A stretch of 35,735 nucleotides of DNA, taken from Lachnospiraceae bacterium. GTDB taxonomy: Bacteria > Bacillota > Clostridia > Lachnospirales > Lachnospiraceae. The first letter of the stretch is position 1. Every line of letters begins with the position of its first letter. Location: NCBI GenBank assembly GCA_022792335.1, contig JAAWAV010000009.1:1-35735 (forward strand). Reading direction: 5' to 3'. Under the pieces are notes generated by a model, which ran no database searches, was not told the origin of the DNA, and saw only the letters and a program-made list of their open reading frames with translations. This document shows, piece by piece, positions 1 through 6,874 of the stretch. The translations under genes were made by a program, and so were the position numbers.

Positions 1-254
1 CCCTGCATTGGGAGAAATACTTTCAGCACATTTGCGAGAAGTACAACAGTATCTATAAAGTGCAGATGCCAATGGTCACGCCCCATGTATGCAGGCACAC
101 CTTTTGTTCCAACATGGCGAAAAGCGGAATGAACCCTAAAACGCTTCAGTATCTTATGGGACATTCTGATATTGGAGTAACGCTGAATACCTACACGCAC
201 ATCGGTTACGATGATGCGAAAGAGGAGCTGGAACGGGTGGCAAATGCCGAGTAG
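1..254 (+). CDS. Tyrosine recombinase/integrase, C-terminal fragment (Tn916-like)
   Basis: This is the last 83 codons of a tyrosine recombinase whose start lies left of the window; the reading frame is open from base 3. The visible part is the end of the catalytic domain: an HVCRHTF box supplies the conserved H-x-x-R, LMGHSD supplies the second His, and NTYTH supplies the nucleophilic Tyr (about 64 residues into the fragment). The spacing and wording of these boxes resemble Tn916/ICE-type integrases of Firmicutes. The gene ends with TAG at 252-254 and is followed directly by short repeats, as expected when the integrase is the last gene of an integrated element. A GTG at 60 is not a credible start because the frame continues upstream. 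The family call is firm; the exact element is unknown. Confidence 0.9.
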   Translation, partial: LHWEKYFQHICEKYNSIYKVQMPMVTPHVCRHTFCSNMAKSGMNPKTLQYLMGHSDIGVTLNTYTHIGYDDAKEELERVANAE

Positions 255-339
255 TAAAATGGCATGATTCCTCTCAATTTACTACTTTTTTTACTACTTT
301 TGAGGTCAAAGATATGCCAATTTAGACTACAATATGCCA
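250..339. repeat. Repeat cluster at putative integrative-element end
   Basis: Directly after the integrase there are two tandem perfect 12-mers, TTTACTACTTTT, at 278-289 and 290-301. An inverted copy of the 9-bp core (AGTAGTAAA) spans the integrase stop codon at 250-258. Two copies of ATATGCCA follow at 312-319 and 332-339, exactly 20 bp apart (about two helical turns). Tn916-type integrases bind short direct repeats near the element ends as well as a core site, so these may be arm-type and core sites. The precise att junction cannot be fixed without the other end of the element. Confidence 0.45.
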
Positions 340-417
340 CGGACGAAAGACTAAAGCAAGACGCAGGAAAAGCCGATAAATCAAGGAAATACAGTAAATA
401 CAAGGAGTTTTTGAGAT

Positions 418-888
418 ATGATTAAAATATTATTCGTCTGCCATGGGAACATCTGCCGTTCCCCAATGGCTCAGTACGTTTTACAGGATATGGTGAACAG
501 GCAGGGGCTGTCGGACATGTTCGAGATTGATTCGGCGGCGACCAGTTATGAAGAGATTGGAAACGGGGTTCATCATGGCACCAGAAATAAACTTCGTTCC
601 TGCGGGATTCCCGTAGGGAATCACAGAGCCAGGCGGATGGAGAAGGGCGATTATAAGAAATACGATTATCTGATTGGGATGGAGAAATACAACCTGTCCA
701 ATATGTACCGGATTCTGGGGATGCGGTCGGAGACGGGCGAAGAGCATAAGGTCTGGCGGTTGCTGGACTTTGGACAGAGGCCCAGGGACATTGCGGACCC
801 TTGGTATACGGGAAATTTTGATGCGACCTACGAGGATATCGTGGAGGGATGCGAGGCGCTTCTGGAGTACCTTTTTCCGGATGATTGA
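418..888 (+). CDS. Low-molecular-weight protein-tyrosine phosphatase
   Basis: The 156-residue protein is a cytosolic phosphatase that removes phosphate from tyrosine through a Cys-phosphate intermediate. The N-terminal P-loop reads CHGNICRS (nucleophile Cys8, Arg14), the CxxxxxCR(S/T) signature of the LMW-PTP family. The general-acid loop DPWY is present with Asp127. The length matches the family. The start at 418 follows AGGAG at 403-407 with a 10-nt spacer. Such enzymes in Firmicutes often counter tyrosine kinases of surface-polysaccharide systems, and a family 2 glycosyltransferase lies downstream, but a 379-base gap separates them, so a functional link is only a suggestion. It is the first chromosomal gene after the integrated element. 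Confidence 0.93.
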   Translation: MIKILFVCHGNICRSPMAQYVLQDMVNRQGLSDMFEIDSAATSYEEIGNGVHHGTRNKLRSCGIPVGNHRARRMEKGDYKKYDYLIGMEKYNLSNMYRILGMRSETGEEHKVWRLLDFGQRPRDIADPWYTGNFDATYEDIVEGCEALLEYLFPDD

Positions 889-1018
889 CGGGAGTGCATG
901 GAGTGTGGAAGATATCTGTATAGAGGGATATAGCCGGGCCGGCGATATCCGGCCGACGGACTTTCGCTGATACAGACAGAAAATCTTAAGAAAAAGAGAA
1001 TAGAGGAGCAGGTGAAAA

Positions 1019-1129
1019 ATGCCTGAAAACAGGGATTTCATGTGTGGTTTTACGGAAACTATGCATGGAATCTTTGCTTTTTGGGGAAAAATTATTAAGA
1101 AAGAGGGGATACCGGTAAGAAAATTTTAA
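1019..1129 (+). CDS. Possible small protein (36 aa), uncertain
   Basis: In the 379-base stretch between the phosphatase and the glycosyltransferase (889-1267) there is one small reading frame with a respectable ribosome site: GAGGAG at 1003-1008, 10 nt before the ATG at 1019. It encodes 36 residues starting MPENRDFMCG and ending with a basic stretch. I recognise no family. The rest of the gap holds a GC-rich dyad at 937-954 (GGCCGG, 6-nt loop, CCGGCC) without a T-run and no clear promoter. The frame may be chance. Confidence 0.2.
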   Translation: MPENRDFMCGFTETMHGIFAFWGKIIKKEGIPVRKF

Positions 1130-1242
1130 ATCTTTGGACACACAATGGACATGGTTTTTTTCGTATACTGGCAAGGACGAAGGGGGAGGAACAGAAGAAG
1201 AGGATGAAAGAGCAAAACAGATAAGAAAAAGCGGAGGATGAA

Positions 1243-1293
1243 ATGACAGGAAAGGAATGGACAGCTTATGACGGGACTGATTCGGAGCTTTAA
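1243..1293 (+). CDS. Possible 16-codon leader ORF overlapping the glycosyltransferase start
   Basis: The best Shine-Dalgarno in this region (GGAGG at 1233-1237) sits 5 nt before an ATG at 1243, not before the glycosyltransferase. From this ATG a 16-codon frame (MTGKEWTAYDGTDSEL) runs to a TAA at 1291-1293 and overlaps the first 26 bases of the glycosyltransferase in another frame. The glycosyltransferase ATG at 1268 has only a weak site of its own. This could be translational coupling or attenuation by a leader peptide, or chance. Confidence 0.25.
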   Translation: MTGKEWTAYDGTDSEL

Positions 1294-2524
1294 TTTTTTT
1301 GTGTTGGTGGTTCTTAGTCTTTCTTATTTTTATCAGATGATTTATGTATTTATCCGATGGTTTTTAAAGCCGGAAAATGTGCAGGAGGCAACCCCCCGCC
1401 GCTATGCAGTGGCAATTTCTGCACGGAACGAGAGCGCGGTAATCGGAGAACTTCTGGAAAGCATCCGAAAGCAAAATTATCCCTCGGAACTTTTGGATGT
1501 TTATGTGGTGGCAGACAATTGTACGGATAATACGGCGCAGGTGGCGAGAAAACACAGAGCCGTTGTTTTTGAACGATTTGATCGGGTACAGGTGGGAAAA
1601 GGATACGCGCTGAATTATTTATTTTCCCAGATTGAGACAATGATGGGAATTGAGGCCTACGATGGCTATCTGGTCTTTGACGCAGACAATGTACTGGATG
1701 AAAATTATATAAAGGAAATGAACAAGGTGTTTGCCAAAGGATATTCGGTGGTGACCAGCTACAGAAATTCCAAGAATTATGGCTCCAACTGGATCTCCGC
1801 CGGGTATGCGCTCTGGTTTCTCAGAGAATCGAAGTATCTGAATGGAGCGAGAATGCAGTGTGGTACAAGTTGCGCTATTTCCGGTACTGGATTTCTGGTA
1901 TCCAGCGGGATGATACGGGCCAATCACGGATGGAAACATCACCTTCTTACAGAGGATATAGAATTTTCTGTAGACAATACCATTCAGGGGGAAATCATCG
2001 GTTACTGTGAGAAAGCCGTACTTTACGATGAACAACCAGTCAATTTCCGAGATTCTTGGTACCAGAGACTCCGCTGGACCAAAGGATTTTATCAGGTATT
2101 TAGGAAATATGGCGGAGAATTATTTCGCGGCGCTGTGAAAAGACACAGTTTCCAGTGCTACGATATGCTGATGACGGTGGCGCCGGCGACTCTTTTAACC
2201 CTGTTTACCCTTTTTGGAAATAGTATCTTTGCGATAGCCGGTCTGCTTTGCGGCAGGCCGGAATGGACAGAGATAACGCTGAAAGCAGTTGGGGGTAATT
2301 TCCTGGGCATTTATCTGTCCCTGTTTTTCTTTGGATTTGTAACCACGATTAGCGAGTGGCGGCAGATTCACTGCGAGACCAGAAAAAAATTGCTTTATAT
2401 GTTTACCTTTCCGGTTTTTATTTTCACCTACATTCCTATTGCAGTAGCCGCCTTGTTTAAAAGAGTTACCTGGATTCCCATTCACCATAATATTGTAAAG
2501 AGTGTGGGGCAGATACGGGGATAA
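1268..2524 (+). CDS. Membrane glycosyltransferase, family 2 (processive type)
   Basis: This 418-residue membrane enzyme transfers a sugar from a nucleotide sugar to a growing polysaccharide or lipid on the cytosolic face. An N-terminal membrane segment (about residues 8-32) precedes a GT-A domain. The ADN motif contains Asp83, DAD lies at 138-140, TED at 228-230 and QRLRW at 266-270, the D,D,D,QxxRW set of processive GT2 enzymes such as cellulose, hyaluronan and poly-GlcNAc synthases. At least three hydrophobic segments follow (about 288-400), as in IcaA-like synthases. No partner genes such as PilZ, deacetylase or exporter proteins are nearby, so the polymer cannot be named. The start at 1268 is chosen because the membrane segment begins there; its ribosome site is weak and may be coupled to an overlapping leader frame. 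Confidence 0.88.
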   Translation: MTGLIRSFNFFVLVVLSLSYFYQMIYVFIRWFLKPENVQEATPRRYAVAISARNESAVIGELLESIRKQNYPSELLDVYVVADNCTDNTAQVARKHRAVVFERFDRVQVGKGYALNYLFSQIETMMGIEAYDGYLVFDADNVLDENYIKEMNKVFAKGYSVVTSYRNSKNYGSNWISAGYALWFLRESKYLNGARMQCGTSCAISGTGFLVSSGMIRANHGWKHHLLTEDIEFSVDNTIQGEIIGYCEKAVLYDEQPVNFRDSWYQRLRWTKGFYQVFRKYGGELFRGAVKRHSFQCYDMLMTVAPATLLTLFTLFGNSIFAIAGLLCGRPEWTEITLKAVGGNFLGIYLSLFFFGFVTTISEWRQIHCETRKKLLYMFTFPVFIFTYIPIAVAALFKRVTWIPIHHNIVKSVGQIRG

Positions 2525-2585
2525 AGCTCTTAGCTTTGCAGGTTTAAGTTTTCTGATAAAAAATCAACAAACTCAGAGAAATATA

Positions 2586-2633
2586 TTGACATATGCTAAT
2601 AACAGGAGTAAACTGTTTATAAGCATATGTCAA
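2586..2633 (+). promoter_or_regulatory. Promoter with perfect 12-bp-arm dyad, candidate operator of the DUF134 gene
   Basis: A perfect -35 box TTGACA (2586-2591) is followed after 17 nt by TAAACT (2609-2614). The -35 box is part of a perfect inverted repeat: TTGACATATGCT at 2586-2597 and AGCATATGTCAA at 2622-2633, with a smaller inner dyad (AACAG/CTGTT). The arms cover the -35 element and the start-site region, the classic layout of a repressor operator. The downstream gene encodes a helix-turn-helix protein, so self-regulation is the simplest reading (inference). Confidence 0.6.
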
Positions 2634-2680
2634 TTATGCATTAGATAAGAAGATGAATATTAAGAAAAGAAAGGATTTCC

Positions 2681-3460
2681 ATGCCCAGACCAAGTAAATG
2701 TAAATGTGTCAGCCGAATGCCTAGATTCCTGGAGTTTTCTCCGGTAGGACGGAGGAGTTGGCCTGCAAAGATGGAAGGATCGGAGAAAGAAAGCCGGATT
2801 ATTTTAAATATTGAAGAATATGAAGTCTTTCGCCTACTGGATTATGAGGGGTTGACCCAGGAAGCGTGCGCATTGCGGATGAAAGTGGGGCGGGGCACAG
2901 TCCAGGCGCTTTATGCGGAGGCCAGGAAAAAAATTGCCAGATTTCTTGTGGAAGGCGCCAGCCTCCAAATTGAAGGAGGAAATTACTTTCTGGAAGAACG
3001 TGGAAATGAAAAAGCGGAAGGAGAATTTCGGATGAAAGTTGCAGTTACTTATGAAAACGGACAGATTTTTGGACATTTTGGACATACGGAGCAGTTTAAG
3101 ATTTATGAGACAGAAGGCGGAAAGATTGTAGCCTCTGAAATTGTAGATACTAACGGGACGGGCCACGGCGCCCTGGCCGGATTTTTGAAAGAGCGCGGAG
3201 TAGAAGTCCTGATTTGTGGAAACATCGGAGGCGGCGCGAGAAATGCATTGGCAGATGCGGGGATTCGTCTGTTTCCCGGTGCAGCAGGCGACGCAGACGC
3301 TCAGGTAGAGTCTTTTCTGGCCGGCTCTTTGGCCTATGATCCGGATGCCAAGTGCAATCATCATGGGGAAGGACATGTATGCGGAGGACATGGGCGCCAT
3401 GAAGATGGCGGCTGCAAAGGACATGGGCACCACGGGGAAGGCAGTTGCCTGGGACACTGA
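2681..3460 (+). CDS. DUF134 HTH protein fused to NifX/NifB-type cofactor-binding domain, His/Cys-rich tail
   Basis: The 259-residue protein has three parts. Residues 1-105 match the DUF134 family: an MPRP start, a conserved Cys pair (Cys7, Cys9), a MEGSEKE-like stretch, and a helix-turn-helix around 55-85. Residues 118-215 are a dinitrogenase iron-molybdenum cofactor biosynthesis (NifX/NifB-C) fold, with the typical GHFGH (131-135) and CGNIGGGARNAL (179-190) motifs. Residues 224-259 are almost only Gly, His and Cys, a likely metal-binding tail. In other clostridia such proteins sit near Fe-S carrier (Mrp) genes, and a role in metal or Fe-S sensing is inferred. No nif genes are present. An internal ATG at 3032 with AAGGAG 8 nt upstream could yield the NifX part alone. 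A dyad-bearing promoter lies upstream and a strong terminator follows. Confidence 0.85.
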   Translation: MPRPSKCKCVSRMPRFLEFSPVGRRSWPAKMEGSEKESRIILNIEEYEVFRLLDYEGLTQEACALRMKVGRGTVQALYAEARKKIARFLVEGASLQIEGGNYFLEERGNEKAEGEFRMKVAVTYENGQIFGHFGHTEQFKIYETEGGKIVASEIVDTNGTGHGALAGFLKERGVEVLICGNIGGGARNALADAGIRLFPGAAGDADAQVESFLAGSLAYDPDAKCNHHGEGHVCGGHGRHEDGGCKGHGHHGEGSCLGH

Positions 3461-3527
3461 GATTGCCATAGGGAAGGCAGTAATCGTTATGAAAGAATAG
3501 AAAAGATAGACAGCGAGAAAGAAAACA

Positions 3528-3569
3528 GGGCTGTTGGAGAACTTTTAGTTTTCCAACAGCCCCGTTTTT
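3528..3569. terminator. Bidirectional intrinsic terminator
   Basis: A long stem (GGGCTGTTGGA... at 3528-3540 pairing with ...TCCAACAGCCC at 3551-3562) is followed by GTTTTT on the plus strand and by TGTTTTCTTTCT when read on the minus strand. It lies between the convergent DUF134/NifX gene and dhaL and can serve both. Confidence 0.85.
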
Positions 3570-3590
3570 GATTATATGGCAGGTATGTTT

Positions 3591-4229
3591 TTATTTTAAG
3601 AGCGCCTGCATGGAATCTGCGATGGAGGTCAGCATCAGGTAACAGCTTGTGGCGCCTGCATCCAGTACGCCGCGGCTTCTCTCGCCCAGGCGGCTGGCGC
3701 GTCCAATCTTGGCAACCATATTTTCCGTAGCCTGCCAGCCTTCCTTGGCGGCAATCTTTAAATCATCCAGAGCGGAGGAGAAATCCTTACCCTCCTCAAG
3801 AGCCTTGCAGTAAGCGTCTCTGGCAGGAACCATAGCGTCGAGGAGACATTTGTCGCCAGGCTTTGCTCCACCGATATCCATAACACCGTCCACGGCATTG
3901 CAAATCATCTCTTTGAATACGCTTTCGTCAATGTCCTCAGCGTCCTCACAGGCCATGGACATCTCATCGAAGAATACACCGTAGAGGGGACCCATGGAAC
4001 CACCGATATCTTCCAGAAGCGTGGAGCCAAGGATACTTAAGCCCTCGGACATGTTGTACTCTTTCCCGGCCAGCTTTTCGCCGGTCATAGTGAAACCCTT
4101 ATTCATATTAATGCCATGGTCGCCGTCTCCGATTTTCCCATCCACCTCGCTTAAAAAATCCTTGTTGGTCTGGATGGTTTTGATCAGATCCAGGACGACA
4201 GAAGCGGCAGCGCTATTTTTAAATGACAT
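3591..4229 (-). CDS. dhaL: Dihydroxyacetone-kinase type subunit DhaL (nucleotide-binding)
   Basis: The 212-residue protein is the nucleotide-binding subunit of a two-part ketose kinase. It contains DGKIGDGDHGINM with Asp30, Asp35 and Asp37 at the positions of the three Mg-ADP-binding aspartates of Escherichia coli DhaL. An SMGPLYG-type Gly/Ser loop follows. It lies 27 bases downstream of dhaK and is the last gene of the operon. There is no DhaM phosphotransferase subunit here, so ATP rather than PTS phosphate may be the donor, as in the DhaKL-family erythrulose kinases known from mycobacteria (inference). Its start is the ATG at 4229, preceded by an AAGGAG-like site. Confidence 0.92.
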   Translation of the reverse strand: MSFKNSAAASVVLDLIKTIQTNKDFLSEVDGKIGDGDHGINMNKGFTMTGEKLAGKEYNMSEGLSILGSTLLEDIGGSMGPLYGVFFDEMSMACEDAEDIDESVFKEMICNAVDGVMDIGGAKPGDKCLLDAMVPARDAYCKALEEGKDFSSALDDLKIAAKEGWQATENMVAKIGRASRLGERSRGVLDAGATSCYLMLTSIADSMQALLK

Positions 4230-4256
4230 ATTCTTCTCCTTTTCGTTCCTTCCCTT

Positions 4257-5255
4257 TTAGAGCTGCTTTAATCCTACGGAATCAGCGGGCATATCGATAC
4301 ACTCCTTTAACTCGTCGTCCAGTTTCATAACCGTCAGAGTCACGCCCATCATTTCCAGGGAAGTAAAATAATTGCCAACATAAGCTTTGTACACCTTGAT
4401 CCCTTTTTCTGCCAGCAGTTCTTCCACCTTGTTGTATACAATATACTGTTCCATAACAGGGGTAGCGCCCAAACCAGACAAAAGAACCACCACCTCGTCG
4501 CCGGAGGCGAAAGGCAGGTCAGGAAGAATGATATTGACCATCTCGGCAGCCATTTCGTCAGCTGTTTTTAAAGGCTCCACCTTGATACCAGGTTCGCCGT
4601 GATGGCCGATACCGACTTCCATAGTACCGTCCTCAATGGTGAAATTGGGATGTCCCACAGCAGGGATGGTACAGGGAGCCGTACCGATACCTACGGAACG
4701 GGTATTGTCAATGGCTTTCTGAGCGGCAGCAATAACGCCGTCCAGATCAGCGCCCATAGCGGCCTTTGCTCCACCGACTTTCCACATCAGAACTTCGCCG
4801 GCCACGCCGCGCCGTTTCTCCAGCTCCGTTTTCGGTGCGGAAGCACAGTCGTCGTTGGCCACAACTGTCTTGACAGTAATACCTTCTTTTTTTGCGCTGC
4901 GGATGGCCATCTTGACATTCATGTTGTCGCCGGCATAATTACCGTACAGACAGGCGACGCCCTTTCCGGAATCAGCGGCCTTCATGGCATCCAAGAACGC
5001 TTTTGCAGTGGGAGAGGAGAAAATCTCTCCGGCAGCCACAGCATCGCACAGATTTTTGCCGATGTATCCGATGAAAGCAGGCTTATGGCCGGAGCCGCCT
5101 CCGGTTACGATACCGACCTTGCCCTCCACGGGAGCGTTTACATATTTTAACACTCTGGGATTGTCTGTGGCGGCAACCAGATTAGAATTGGCTTTTACAA
5201 AGCCCTTTAACATATCCTCAACTACAAAATTGGGGTCGTTTACGATTCTGTTCAT
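4257..5255 (-). CDS. dhaK: Dihydroxyacetone-kinase type subunit DhaK (substrate-binding)
   Basis: The 332-residue protein is the substrate-binding subunit of a ketose kinase that covalently holds the ketone as a hemiaminal. Visible hallmarks are TGGGSGHKP (His57), GNYAGDNMN (Asp110), and GIGHHGEPG, in which His219 lies where the substrate-linking His is found in DhaK proteins. Length is close to E. coli DhaK (356) and to stand-alone DhaK1 domains. Its companions (RpiB-like isomerase, 3-epimerase-like barrel, cupin isomerase) make a substrate other than dihydroxyacetone likely, for example a tetrulose or a rare pentulose. This is inference from context. The enzyme class is clear; the substrate is not. 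Confidence 0.92.
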   Translation of the reverse strand: MNRIVNDPNFVVEDMLKGFVKANSNLVAATDNPRVLKYVNAPVEGKVGIVTGGGSGHKPAFIGYIGKNLCDAVAAGEIFSSPTAKAFLDAMKAADSGKGVACLYGNYAGDNMNVKMAIRSAKKEGITVKTVVANDDCASAPKTELEKRRGVAGEVLMWKVGGAKAAMGADLDGVIAAAQKAIDNTRSVGIGTAPCTIPAVGHPNFTIEDGTMEVGIGHHGEPGIKVEPLKTADEMAAEMVNIILPDLPFASGDEVVVLLSGLGATPVMEQYIVYNKVEELLAEKGIKVYKAYVGNYFTSLEMMGVTLTVMKLDDELKECIDMPADSVGLKQL

Positions 5256-5327
5256 AAGGTACTCCTTTTTCTTGTTCTTTTCAGAATCAAATCCGTAAAG
5301 ATATGATTCATTCCAGCAGGAAACTTG

Positions 5328-5780
5328 TTATTTCCGGTAAGAAGCGTCCACTTCGTTGATGCGTGCAACCTTGGGAGTGGAGCCGCCGCCGGCGAAATCA
5401 CATGTCAACCAGATATCCACCAGATATTTGGCCAGCTCTACACCGATGACGCGCTCGCCCATACACATGATCTGGGCGTCGTTGCTTTTTCTGGAACGTT
5501 CCGTGGAGAAGGGATCATGACAGACCGCCGCACGGATGCCGGGAACCTTGTTGGCAGTAATACACATACCGATACCGGTTCCACATACCAGAATGCCTCT
5601 GTCATATTCTCCTCTGGCAACTGCCTCAGCAGCTTTCTGCGCCACATCGGGATAGAGGATCACCTCTCCTTCCGCAGCCCCGAAATCATGGTATTCAATC
5701 CCTTCTTTCGTGTCCAGATGCTTCATAATGGCTACTTTCAGAGAATAAGCAGCCTCGTCACAGCCGATTGCAATTTTCAT
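5328..5780 (-). CDS. RpiB/LacA/LacB-family sugar-phosphate isomerase
   Basis: The 150-residue protein belongs to the RpiB/LacAB family, which interconverts aldose and ketose phosphates. The N-terminal GCDEA (Asp8) and the catalytic CGTGIGMCI (Cys66) are intact, as is the NDAQIMCMGERVIG segment. The residue before that segment, where RpiB enzymes usually carry the ring-opening His (EHN/EHD), is Ser here (RKSNDA). In a kinase/epimerase operon this suggests a linear substrate such as a tetrulose phosphate (erythrulose 4-phosphate to erythrose 4-phosphate), as known for EryI/DerI-type relatives; this is inference. It lies 72 bases upstream of dhaK in the same direction. Confidence 0.88.
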   Translation of the reverse strand: MKIAIGCDEAAYSLKVAIMKHLDTKEGIEYHDFGAAEGEVILYPDVAQKAAEAVARGEYDRGILVCGTGIGMCITANKVPGIRAAVCHDPFSTERSRKSNDAQIMCMGERVIGVELAKYLVDIWLTCDFAGGGSTPKVARINEVDASYRK

Positions 5781-5879
5781 TGTCAGATCTCACTTTCTTT
5801 TTATAATTCAGGCAAGACAGATTTCTCTGTCCAGAATGGGGAAAACAGTAAATGTACCATTCCCTACCCTGTGTTTAAA

Positions 5880-5903
5880 TGGCCCGCGGGATGCCGCGGG
5901 CCA
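5880..5903 (-). terminator. GC-rich intra-operon hairpin
   Basis: A perfect 10-bp stem, TGGCCCGCGG (5880-5889) and CCGCGGGCCA (5894-5903) with a 4-nt loop, lies in the 152-base gap between the epimerase-like gene and the RpiB-like gene. Read on the minus strand it is followed by only TTTAAA, so it may be a weak terminator or an mRNA processing/stabilising hairpin that sets different levels of the two parts of the operon. Confidence 0.5.
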
Positions 5904-5932
5904 ATATTGCCGGTTATGATATCCCGGTTTGC

Positions 5933-6790
5933 TTACATGGCATCAGCGATGGCTTTTAAGTTGGCCAGACCATCACGGGCCAGGTCCTCGCCGGTGGGAG
6001 CAAAACTACGCCAGATAGCACAGTTACCGGAAAGCTCCTCAAAGCTGGGATCGAAAGATTCAATGACCAGAGGGCCGTCGTAGCCGATCTCATGAACTGC
6101 CTGGAAAAATTCTTTGAAAGGCACCAGACCGGTTCCGGGGATACCACGGTCATTTTCATTTACATGAATGTAACCTAAATATTCTTTGCCGCAGGTTTTC
6201 ACTGCGCCCGCAAAACTCTTTTCCTCGCGAATCATATGGAAGCAATCCAGATGGACCTTGATGTTGTCGCCGCCGACGTCCTTGCAGAACTTCACAGCGT
6301 CCTCCGCAATGTTGAGGAAATGGGTCTCAAACCGGTTGACACATTCCACACAGATGGTTACGGTTCCGGTTTCTTTCGCATAAGCTACATTTTCCTTCAT
6401 ACACTCTACGGCCCAGGCCCATTCCTGCTCCGTGCGGGGTTTCTTGGTCAGATATCCCCAGCCGGCGTAATTGACGCCGCCTAAAATCGGAGCCCCCAGG
6501 TAATTGCAGATGTCCACGCATTTTTTCATGGCGGCTACAGAAGCCTTCCGGATTTCCGGATCAGGAGAAATCGGATTGGTCTCGGGAGTCAGAGTCGTCG
6601 TGCATACACAATCAATACCGACCTTGTCCAGCTCTGCTTTCACGGCTTCGACGGGGAAGGTGAACGGGTTGGAAATAGCGAAATCAATCACCTCAAAGCC
6701 CATTTCCTTGGCTTTGGGAATGATCCAGAGATCCTTTTCGCTGAAATTTTCCGCCCAGATAAAACTATCTACACCAAATTTGAAATACAT
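5933..6790 (-). CDS. D-tagatose/D-allulose 3-epimerase-like TIM-barrel enzyme
   Basis: The 285-residue protein is a xylose-isomerase-like TIM barrel of the sugar phosphate isomerase/epimerase family. The metal ligands of D-tagatose 3-epimerase can be placed with near-identical spacing: Glu149 (ICVECVNRFE), Asp182 (VHLDCFHM), His209 (HVNENDRGIPGTG) and Glu244 (LVIESF), plus Arg215. It should invert C3 of a ketose or isomerise a related sugar or sugar phosphate with a divalent metal. L-erythrulose-phosphate isomerases of erythritol/threitol pathways also come from this fold. The start at 6790 is chosen because GGAGG (plus-strand 6798-6802) lies 7 nt upstream; an earlier ATG at 6829 has no such site. 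It is the second gene of the operon. Confidence 0.88.
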   Translation of the reverse strand: MYFKFGVDSFIWAENFSEKDLWIIPKAKEMGFEVIDFAISNPFTFPVEAVKAELDKVGIDCVCTTTLTPETNPISPDPEIRKASVAAMKKCVDICNYLGAPILGGVNYAGWGYLTKKPRTEQEWAWAVECMKENVAYAKETGTVTICVECVNRFETHFLNIAEDAVKFCKDVGGDNIKVHLDCFHMIREEKSFAGAVKTCGKEYLGYIHVNENDRGIPGTGLVPFKEFFQAVHEIGYDGPLVIESFDPSFEELSGNCAIWRSFAPTGEDLARDGLANLKAIADAM

Positions 6791-6874
6791 AGAATATCCT
6801 CCAATATTATGTCTGCTTATTCCGCCCATATCCTTAAACGGATAGGCGTCTATGAACTGGTATAGGTTTTGCGA

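Noticed and set aside
937..954. GC-rich inverted repeat as a terminator for the phosphatase gene
   Set aside because: No T-run follows on either strand and the stem is only 6 bp.
1134..1169. TTGGAC and TATACT as a promoter for the glycosyltransferase
   Set aside because: The spacing of 24 nt is not compatible with a standard promoter.
2524..2560. AAAGCT/AGCTTT hairpin as a terminator for the glycosyltransferase
   Set aside because: The stem is short and A/T-rich, and the T-rich stretch starts too late; too weak to call.
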